Source: JAAYZK01 sp964535025
GTDB lineage: Bacteria; Planctomycetota; Phycisphaerae; SM23-33; FEN-1343
DNA length: 6,001 bases
Direction of reading: 5' to 3'
Assembly (NCBI GenBank): GCA_964535025.1
Contig: CAZHRW010000293.1
Location: 1-6,001, forward strand
Both the position numbers and the translations under genes were made by a program. The notes beneath the pieces were generated by a model. The model worked only from the letters and a program-made list of their open reading frames with translations, searched no databases and was not told where the DNA came from. Shown here in pieces: positions 1-5,082 of the stretch. Each line of letters opens with the position of its first letter. Within the stretch, counting starts at the first letter, position 1.

Positions 1-315
1 GAGACGGGGATGATCCGCCAGGAATCGGCCCAGCCAATCCCTATAGCACTTGAGCGTAGTCTCAGGATTCCGCCAGTTCGCCTGTTGAGCGGCCAGGAAC
101 CGGTTGGCCAACTCCTTGAGGGTAACGTCATACTGCGCAGATACAGTCGGCGACCCACTCCGACCTTCCATGCCCAGACCCATCTCATGGTATCTCTTGA
201 TGGCCTGGCTCTTGTCTGAGCCAAGATAGAGCCTCCTTCCAGCGCGGGTTACATAGTACTGCTTTGTGGGTCTGTGGTACGAGACAGGGTTCGACGCGGG
301 TCTGCTCCTCGGCAT
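1..315 (-). CDS. Tyrosine recombinase (phage-type integrase), N-terminal fragment cut by window edge
   Basis: An open frame of 105 codons runs from ATG at 315 leftward out of the window with no stop. I translated it by hand. Residues 1-20 are basic and low in structure (MPRSRPASNP...). Residues 20-48 read YYVTRAGRRLYLGSDKSQAI then KRYHEMGLG, the small beta-rich 'YxVxxxGRxxYLG' module seen at the start of many planctomycete-style integrases. Residues 65-105 (TLKELANRFLAAQQ..., NPETTLKCYRDWLGRFLADH) match the helical SAM-like core-binding domain of phage integrases. The catalytic R-H-R-Y domain would lie beyond position 1, so activity cannot be judged. The start is supported by GGAGGT 7 nt upstream. 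The gene sits 120 bp from a tRNA 3' end on the same strand, and local G+C is about 55%, well below the rest of the window. Known for the family: integrates or excises mobile elements at att sites, often in tRNA genes. Inference: it belongs to an element that lies to the left. Confidence 0.82.
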   Translation of the reverse strand, partial: MPRSRPASNPVSYHRPTKQYYVTRAGRRLYLGSDKSQAIKRYHEMGLGMEGRSGSPTVSAQYDVTLKELANRFLAAQQANWRNPETTLKCYRDWLGRFLADHPRL

Positions 316-322
316 TGTCCTT

Positions 323-328
323 ACCTCC
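323..328 (-). promoter_or_regulatory. Shine-Dalgarno site of the integrase gene
   Basis: On the minus strand the sequence GGAGGT lies 7 nt before the integrase ATG. It is a near-perfect anti-16S match and fixes the start at 315. The chromosomal genes on the right show weaker or no such sites. That difference fits a gene of foreign origin, although one site is thin evidence. Confidence 0.65.
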
Positions 329-342
329 AAGATATACGGAAA

Positions 343-363
343 AAGTGTAGTCACAAGTGTAGT
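343..363. repeat. 9-bp direct repeat AAGTGTAGT, period 12, between integrase and tRNA
   Basis: AAGTGTAGT occurs at 343-351 and again at 355-363, separated by CAC. The spacing places the two copies a little over one helical turn apart, on the same face of the DNA. They lie just upstream of the integrase start, between it and the tRNA. This is where arm-type integrase sites, excisionase sites or an autoregulatory operator would be expected. The repeat is seen directly; the binding role is inference. Confidence 0.7.
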
Positions 364-398
364 ACAGCTTTTGCCGAGGAGGCTGACACAAGAATGAT

Positions 399-435
399 TT
401 GCCGCAAACATCTCGCTGTTAAGGGCTTACGGCAA
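399..435. repeat. Imperfect inverted repeat TTGCCG...CGGCAA next to the tRNA 3' end
   Basis: TTGCCG at 399-404 and CGGCAA at 430-435 form a 6-bp inverted repeat with a 25-nt loop, directly abutting the tRNA discriminator base at 436. A third copy of TTGCCG lies at 371-376. There is no T-tract, so a factor-independent terminator for the tRNA is unlikely. Core or arm sites for the neighbouring recombinase are possible. A 6-bp stem can also arise by chance. Confidence 0.35.
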
Positions 436-460
436 TGGGCGGTATTGGACTTGAACCAAC
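436..460. other. Candidate attachment-site core in the 3' end of tRNA-Val
   Basis: Tyrosine recombinases commonly use the T-arm and 3' acceptor strand of a tRNA gene as the att core, so that the element supplies a replacement 3' end. Here the integrase lies just beyond that end. The 3' acceptor strand (ACCGCCC) does not fully match the 5' strand (GGGCCGT): C68 faces C5, as if the two halves had different origins. The matching att copy would be at the far left end of the element, outside the window. The exact core limits cannot be set from one copy. Confidence 0.35.
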
Positions 461-509
461 GACCTCCTGCGTGTCGAGCAGGCGCTCTAGCCAACTGAGC
501 TAACGGCCC
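436..509 (-). tRNA. tRNA-Val (anticodon GAC)
   Basis: The minus strand folds as a complete 74-nt cloverleaf. It has acceptor GGGCCGT/ACCGCCC, D-stem GCTC/GAGC with loop AGTTGGCTA, anticodon stem CCTGC/GCAGG, a 5-nt variable loop, and T-arm GTTGG-TTCAAGT-CCAAT. The 7-nt anticodon loop TCGACAC places GAC at 475-473, which reads GUC valine codons. The discriminator A73 together with A35 and C36 agrees with valine identity. No 3' CCA is encoded. Two departures from the norm are visible: position 33 is C rather than the nearly universal U, and C5 faces C68 in the acceptor stem. Both could mark a degenerate or element-modified copy. Otherwise the stems are intact and the gene may be functional. An integrase gene begins 120 bp downstream on the same strand. 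Confidence 0.92.
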
Positions 510-518
510 TCTTTCCCG

Positions 519-524
519 ATTATC
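519..524 (-). promoter_or_regulatory. Possible -10 box of the tRNA-Val gene
   Basis: GATAAT on the minus strand lies 9 bp upstream of the first tRNA base, matching TATAAT at five of six positions. The hexamer 17 bp further upstream (CTCGTC) does not resemble a -35 box, so the call rests on the -10 match and its position alone. Confidence 0.3.
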
Positions 525-551
525 GGACGTTCCGCCCGGGCGACGAGTTCG

Positions 552-580
552 TTGGATCGTCGCGATCAGGGCGGTATACT
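552..580 (+). promoter_or_regulatory. Sigma-70-like promoter facing glgP
   Basis: TTGGAT at 552-557 and TATACT at 575-580 are separated by exactly 17 bp, giving a good vegetative promoter. The expected transcription start is about 586-588. Transcription would give glgP a leader of about 185 nt, or a small upstream reading frame beginning at the transcript's 5' end. It points away from the tRNA-Val gene, so the two units are divergent and share the 510-586 spacer. Confidence 0.5.
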
Positions 581-586
581 CTAGGG

Positions 587-763
587 ATGCCGTGGGGGAC
601 TGTCAAGTGGGAAGATGGTTTGAACAGCGTACCGGTGGACCCGCCGAAGTTGATTCTCGTAATTCCTTATCGCTGCAGTGCCGATAAACCTACGGTGTAC
701 CCGGCGTTCGCGTCCGCGCGACGGAGGGGCATGACTGTCAACCGGTTGGAAGAAAGGGATTAG
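587..763 (+). CDS. Doubtful 58-residue reading frame in the glgP leader
   Basis: ATG at 587 opens a frame of 58 codons ending at TAG 761-763, 7 nt before glgP. The product begins MPWGTVKWEDGLNSVP and ends in an arginine-rich tail (ASARRRGMTVNRLEERD). I recognise no domain. In favour: the ATG coincides with the predicted transcription start of the 552-580 promoter, so it could be read as a leaderless message, and the frame fills the gap up to glgP. Against: third-position G+C is only about 63% by hand count, far below the neighbours, and no Shine-Dalgarno site is present. It may simply be untranslated leader. An internal ATG at 731 would give a 10-residue peptide. Confidence 0.2.
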   Translation: MPWGTVKWEDGLNSVPVDPPKLILVIPYRCSADKPTVYPAFASARRRGMTVNRLEERD

Positions 764-770
764 ATACAGA

Positions 771-3329
771 ATGCGACCGCTACGTACCTTTGCCGTCGAG
801 CCGGCGCTGCCGGAGGAGCTGACCGGCCTGCGGGCGCTGGCCAACAATCTGTGGTGGTATTGGCACGCCGAGGCCCGCGACCTCTTCCGCCGGCTGGACC
901 CGGCGCTGTGGGAGGCGGTGAACCATAACCCCGTGGCCCTGCTGGGAACCGTGTCCCAGGACCGACTGCGGGACGCCGCGGCCGACCAGGGGTTCCTCGC
1001 CCACTTCGAACGCATCCGGTCGACCCTGGACAAGTACATGAGCAAGGGCGGCTGGTGGTCCGGCCATTACGGCGAGGCGTCCGAACCGTCGGTGGTGTAT
1101 TTCTGCGCCGAATTCGGCTTGGCCGAGTGTCTGCCGATCTACTCCGGGGGGCTGGGCGTCCTGGCCGGCGACCACCTCAAAAGCGCCTCGGAGCTCGGCA
1201 TCCCCTTGGTGGGCATCGGCTTGCTGTACCAGCAGGGCTACTTCCGCCAGCGGCTCAACGCCGACGGCTGGCAGATGGAACTGTTTCCCCGCAACGACTT
1301 CCACAAGATTCCCGTCGAGCCGATCCTCCGCGAGGACGGCTCGCCGGTGATGATCGAGGTGGACTACCCCGGCCGCAACGTCGCCGCGCGGGTCTGGAAG
1401 GTGCAGGTCGGTCGGATTCCCCTGTACATGCTCGATACGAACCTGCCCCGCAACTCCCCGGAAGACCGGCAGATCACCGCCCAGCTCTACGGGGGCGACC
1501 AGGAGATGCGGATCCGCCAGGAGATCATGCTGGGCATCGGCGGTGTGCGGGCCCTGCGGGCGCTGAACCTCCACCCGAAGGCCTACCACATGAACGAAGG
1601 CCACTCGGCCTTCCTGGGCCTCGAACGGGTCCGCCTGCTGATGCACGACAATAACATTAGTTTCGACGAGGCCTTACAGGCGGTCGTCGCCTCGACGATC
1701 TTTACCACGCATACGCCCGTGCCGGCCGGCAACGACGCGTTCGAGCCGTGGCTGATCGACCGGTACTTCGAGCACTACTGGCCGCAGTTGGGCCTGTCGC
1801 GGGATCAGTTCCTCGCCTTCGGCCGCCAGGATCCGGGCAACCACGACGAGCCGATGAACCTCACGGTCCTGGCGCTGCAACTGAGCGCGTACCGCAACGG
1901 CGTCAGCAAGCTCCACGGGGCGGTCTCGCGGCGGCTGTGGCACAACGTCTGGCCGGCGCTGCCCGTCCACGAGGTGCCCGTCACGCACATCACCAACGGC
2001 ATCCACACCCGCACGTGGCTGAGCGACGACATGACCGAGCTGTACAACCGCTACCTCGGCCCGGACTGGGAGGAAAAGACCACCGACGAGGAGCTCTGGA
2101 AGCGGCTCGACGATATCCCCGACACGGAGATCTGGCGGACCCACGAACGCCGGCGGGAACGCCTGGTGGCCTTCGCCCGCCGACGGCTCACCAGGCAGTG
2201 CGCCGCCCGCGGGGCCAGCCGCAGCGAACTGCGAATGGTGGAGGAAGTTCTCGATCCAGAAGCGCTTACGATCGGCTTCGCCCGCCGCTTCGCCACCTAC
2301 AAGCGCGCCACGCTGATCTTCTCGGATCTTGAGCGGCTCGTGCGGCTGGTCAACCAGTCGGACCGGCGGGTGCAGTTCATCTTCGCCGGCAAGGCCCACC
2401 CGCGGGACAATCCCGGCAAGGATCTCATCCGCCAGATCGTCCACATCGCCCGCAAACCCGAGCTGCGCCGGTCGGTCCTCTTCCTCGAGGACTACGACAT
2501 GACCACCGCGCGCTACCTCGTGCAGGGCGCCGATGTGTGGCTCAACACGCCCCTGCGGCCGATGGAGGCCTCCGGCACCAGCGGAATGAAGGCCGCCGCC
2601 AACGGGGCGCTGAACATGTCCATCCCGGACGGCTGGTGGGACGAGGGCTGCGAGGCCGACGTCGGCTGGCGGATCGGCTCGGGCGAGACGTACGACGACC
2701 TGGACTTCCAGAACCGCGTCGAGAGCGAAGCGCTGTACGACCTGCTGGAAAAAGAGGTTATCCCCCTGTTCTACGACCGCGGCCGCGATGGTCTGCCCCG
2801 CGAGTGGATCCGGCGGATGCGGACCGCCATGCGGAAGCTCGCCCCGGTGTTCAACACCAACCGCATGGTTCGCGAGTACGCCGAGCGCTTCTACGTCCCG
2901 GCGTCGCAGCAGTGGGACAAACTCACCGCCAACGGCATGGCCAAGGCCCGCGAACTGGCCCACTGGGCCGGCCGCGTGCGGGGGCAGTTCCCCGGCCTCC
3001 ATATCGAGAGCGTCACCGACGACGTCCAGGACCAATGCCGCGTCGGCGCACCGATCAAGGTCCGCGCGTCGATCCGCCTGGGCGAGCTGCGCCCCGAGGA
3101 CGTTCAGGTGCAGTTGTTCTTCGGCAACCTCGACCCCGACGGGCAGTTGACCCAGGGCGACTACAGCGAAATGGCCTGGCTGGGCGCCAACGACGCCAAC
3201 GGCAACCATACCTACGAGACCCAGGTCACCTGCCGCGACACCGGCGTGACCGGCTACACGGTGCGGGTGATGCCCCGCAACGACGACCTGGCCGACCCCA
3301 AGAGCCTCGGCCTGGTGCGCTGGGCGTAG
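771..3329 (+). CDS. glgP: Alpha-glucan (glycogen/maltodextrin) phosphorylase, GT35, DUF3417 type
   Basis: Complete 852-residue enzyme. The family cleaves terminal alpha-1,4-linked glucose from glycogen or maltodextrin with phosphate, giving glucose-1-phosphate in the cytoplasm with PLP as cofactor. Residues 1 to about 115 form the DUF3417 region (LRALANNLWWYWHAEARDLF, LDPALWEAVNHNPVALL). The catalytic body follows with YFCAEFGLAE, YSGGLGVLAGDHLKSA near 124-139, NEGHSAF at 275-281, TTHTPVPAGNDAF, GFARRFATYKRA from 502 and FAGKAHPRD at 538-546. The motif EASGTSGMK carries the PLP-binding lysine at residue 607. The C-terminal 110 residues form the extra module ending GYTVRVMPRNDDLADP...LGLVRWA, typical of this branch rather than of E. 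coli GlgP. Length is normal for the branch. The start MRPLRTFAV matches the usual N-terminus, although only a weak purine stretch (GAAAGGG, 752-758) precedes it. No frameshift or missing motif is seen. A membrane-protein gene follows after 29 bp without a terminator. Confidence 0.96.
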   Translation: MRPLRTFAVEPALPEELTGLRALANNLWWYWHAEARDLFRRLDPALWEAVNHNPVALLGTVSQDRLRDAAADQGFLAHFERIRSTLDKYMSKGGWWSGHYGEASEPSVVYFCAEFGLAECLPIYSGGLGVLAGDHLKSASELGIPLVGIGLLYQQGYFRQRLNADGWQMELFPRNDFHKIPVEPILREDGSPVMIEVDYPGRNVAARVWKVQVGRIPLYMLDTNLPRNSPEDRQITAQLYGGDQEMRIRQEIMLGIGGVRALRALNLHPKAYHMNEGHSAFLGLERVRLLMHDNNISFDEALQAVVASTIFTTHTPVPAGNDAFEPWLIDRYFEHYWPQLGLSRDQFLAFGRQDPGNHDEPMNLTVLALQLSAYRNGVSKLHGAVSRRLWHNVWPALPVHEVPVTHITNGIHTRTWLSDDMTELYNRYLGPDWEEKTTDEELWKRLDDIPDTEIWRTHERRRERLVAFARRRLTRQCAARGASRSELRMVEEVLDPEALTIGFARRFATYKRATLIFSDLERLVRLVNQSDRRVQFIFAGKAHPRDNPGKDLIRQIVHIARKPELRRSVLFLEDYDMTTARYLVQGADVWLNTPLRPMEASGTSGMKAAANGALNMSIPDGWWDEGCEADVGWRIGSGETYDDLDFQNRVESEALYDLLEKEVIPLFYDRGRDGLPREWIRRMRTAMRKLAPVFNTNRMVREYAERFYVPASQQWDKLTANGMAKARELAHWAGRVRGQFPGLHIESVTDDVQDQCRVGAPIKVRASIRLGELRPEDVQVQLFFGNLDPDGQLTQGDYSEMAWLGANDANGNHTYETQVTCRDTGVTGYTVRVMPRNDDLADPKSLGLVRWA

Positions 3330-3358
3330 CGCCGTCGCAGGCGACCTGAGGGCGGGCC

Positions 3359-5053
3359 GTGCCTACAATATCCGCGATGGGCCCGACCTCGACAGACCGA
3401 TCGACGACCGCCACGGCACCCGCCGGCTTGCCCCGGTGGGTGCTGTGCGTATCGTTGGCCCTGGTCGCCATCGCCCTGGCGGCGGCCTCGGCCGCGTGGC
3501 TGCCGATGTGGTTCATCGGCGACGACGCCTTCTGGCTGGCCTGGGCCGACCGCTCGCCCACCCCCCTCGCGCCGCGGGCCGGCACCCTTCGTGATGAACC
3601 GGTCGCCGTCGCGACGGCGTGGTGGGTCGCCTGGCGGACGCTGCACCTGCGCTACCGGCTCTACCAGCTCGCCCACGTGCTGGCCTGGACGGGTGTGCTG
3701 GCGGCGTACTGGGCCATCCTGCAACAATTCTGGGGACACCGGCGCCGGCCGGCGGCGATCGCCACGGCGCTGGTGGCCGTGGCGTTCCTGGCGTTCCTCG
3801 AGGCGATGGTTCACCTGTCCCGCCTGGCGTTGACGCTCGAGCTGCTGCTGGGGTTCGCCTCGGTGGCCCTGGCGGCGGCGGGGTGGCGGACGCAGCGAGC
3901 TTGGCTGGTGGTCCTCAGCGCGGCGCCGCTGGCCGCGGCGTGCCAGGGACGCGCGCCGGCGGCGGGGTACCTGACCATTCTCCACGTCGCCGCCGCGTCC
4001 CTGGCGTGGCGGCATCGCGCGTGGCGGCGCGGGATCGTCATCGGCGTCGTCCTTCTCGCGGCCGTGGCGCTGGGCAGTGGGTTGCTGGGCGATTTTCACA
4101 CCTGGCGCGGCCCGGAACCCGGCGGCGTGGGCCGGTGGGTCGACGCCCGCCGTGCGATGGTGACCGGCCCGGAGGGGCTGGTGCTGACGCTGCTGGCGGC
4201 CGTGGCGGGGGTCGTCCAGGGCATGCGGCTGCAGTGGCGGTCGTGGGTCGCGATCGGCGGGTTCGCCGTGCTGCTGGCCCTGTTGACCGGCGGGATTCAC
4301 CCGCTGGCCGGCGCGCTGGTGATCGCCGTCCTGGTGCCCCAGGCCCGCCCGTTCGCCGCCTGGGGCGTGTTGCGGCAGGGGGTAGTGCTGTGGGGGCCGG
4401 TGCCCTGGCCGTGGATGCCGATGAGCGGCGCGCTGGTGTACGTGCCGGCGTTCGTGATCGCGATCTGGTCCAGCCCCCTGGCCGTCCGGATCGAGCGGCT
4501 CACCCGGCGGCTGGATCCGGCGGGGCGCAGGCTGATCTACTTCGTTGTCGCGTTAAGTGCGATCCTCATCGCCGCCCACGCCAACGAGTGGCTGTCGCGT
4601 CAGACGGCGGCCCTTCGTACCTTGAGCGCCTTCCGCCAGGTGCAGCGCGGGCTCTACGAGGAGGCCATCCGAACGGTCCCGCCGGCGGGACGGCTGGCGC
4701 TGGCGTCCGACCTGCCCGAGGCGATGACGCCCGCGCCCGCGGCCGAACGTCCCGTCTGGCCGCGGCTGGGCTGGTGGGTGCGGTTCTTCACCACGGACCA
4801 ATATGCCGCCCTCCTGGCCGCCGGCGGACGGGCCGACATCCGGATGACCGACCCGGCCACGCTCGAGCGCCTCGGCGGTCACCTCGTCGTCGCCGGCGCC
4901 GCCCAGCGCCGCGCCGCCGAGACCGCCCTGGACGGCCTGGGCCCGGCCGAAATCTTCATCAGCATCGGCGGCCAGACCGGCGGCCTGTGGTCCCTCGCGC
5001 CCGCCGCCGCCACGGCCCCGGCAACGACCCTGCCCGCCACGGCATCGCCCTGA
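3359..5053 (+). CDS. Multi-pass membrane protein of unknown function, faintly GT-C-like
   Basis: A 564-codon frame encodes a hydrophobic protein with about 10-12 likely membrane segments (roughly 27-49, 100-122, 132-152, 157-176, 181-195, 203-217, 224-244, 272-288, 295-328, 357-372, 391-408). A mostly soluble C-terminal tail of about 150 residues ends in an Ala/Thr/Pro-rich stretch. Just after the first segment lies FIGDDAFWLAW with D55-D56, followed by a Pro/Arg loop and LYQLAHVLAWTGVLAAYW. This order (acidic pair in the first outer loop, then a 'yHl.n..lH'-like helix) recalls GT-C glycosyltransferases of the polyprenyl-phosphate-sugar type, but the similarity is weak and I assign no function. 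The start is GTG at 3359 with GAGGG 6 nt upstream. The alternative is ATG at 3377, which would shorten the protein by six residues. It lies 29 bp after glgP on the same strand, so co-transcription is likely. A simple transporter-like or structural membrane protein is also possible. Confidence 0.8.
   Translation: MPTISAMGPTSTDRSTTATAPAGLPRWVLCVSLALVAIALAAASAAWLPMWFIGDDAFWLAWADRSPTPLAPRAGTLRDEPVAVATAWWVAWRTLHLRYRLYQLAHVLAWTGVLAAYWAILQQFWGHRRRPAAIATALVAVAFLAFLEAMVHLSRLALTLELLLGFASVALAAAGWRTQRAWLVVLSAAPLAAACQGRAPAAGYLTILHVAAASLAWRHRAWRRGIVIGVVLLAAVALGSGLLGDFHTWRGPEPGGVGRWVDARRAMVTGPEGLVLTLLAAVAGVVQGMRLQWRSWVAIGGFAVLLALLTGGIHPLAGALVIAVLVPQARPFAAWGVLRQGVVLWGPVPWPWMPMSGALVYVPAFVIAIWSSPLAVRIERLTRRLDPAGRRLIYFVVALSAILIAAHANEWLSRQTAALRTLSAFRQVQRGLYEEAIRTVPPAGRLALASDLPEAMTPAPAAERPVWPRLGWWVRFFTTDQYAALLAAGGRADIRMTDPATLERLGGHLVVAGAAQRRAAETALDGLGPAEIFISIGGQTGGLWSLAPAAATAPATTLPATASP
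3364..3369 (+). promoter_or_regulatory. Possible -10 box before the alternative ATG at 3377
   Basis: TACAAT ends 7 nt before ATG 3377, so transcription from it would start at or next to that ATG and give a leaderless message. The same geometry is seen at 575-587. No -35-like hexamer is present at the right distance, and the box lies inside the frame if GTG 3359 is the start. Treat as a hint only. Confidence 0.2.
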
Positions 5054-5082
5054 TTCCTCCGGGGCCGTTAGCTGTCATCGGC

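Noticed and set aside
329..356. TTGTGA-N16-TATCTT on the minus strand as an integrase promoter
   Set aside because: Each box matches only four of six positions, and the predicted transcription start (about 322) would fall after the GGAGGT ribosome site at 328-323, leaving it untranscribed.
185..391. Minus-strand frame (68 codons) overlapping the integrase start
   Set aside because: Out of frame with the integrase, no family resemblance, and the integrase frame has a proper Shine-Dalgarno site and domain pattern.
780..1646. Minus-strand frame (288 codons) inside glgP
   Set aside because: Antisense shadow; the composition and lack of motifs argue against a real protein.
1674..3209. Long minus-strand frame (511 codons) opposite glgP
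   Set aside because: It is the antisense shadow of a high-GC gene. The translation is low-complexity (runs of V, G, A, P, H) with no domain, while glgP on the plus strand is conserved throughout.
3330..3358. GTCG-CAGG-CGAC hairpin between glgP and the membrane-protein gene
   Set aside because: The stem is only 4 bp and is not followed by a T-tract, so it is not a credible terminator.
3254..4300. Minus-strand frame (348 codons) spanning the glgP end and the membrane-protein gene
   Set aside because: Extremely rich in R, G, Q, P and H, as expected from an antisense frame of GC-rich DNA. It crosses two real genes and has no recognisable motif.
5054..5082. Terminator between the convergent genes
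   Set aside because: The 29-bp gap shows no stable stem and no T-run; any terminator must lie within the coding ends or depend on Rho.
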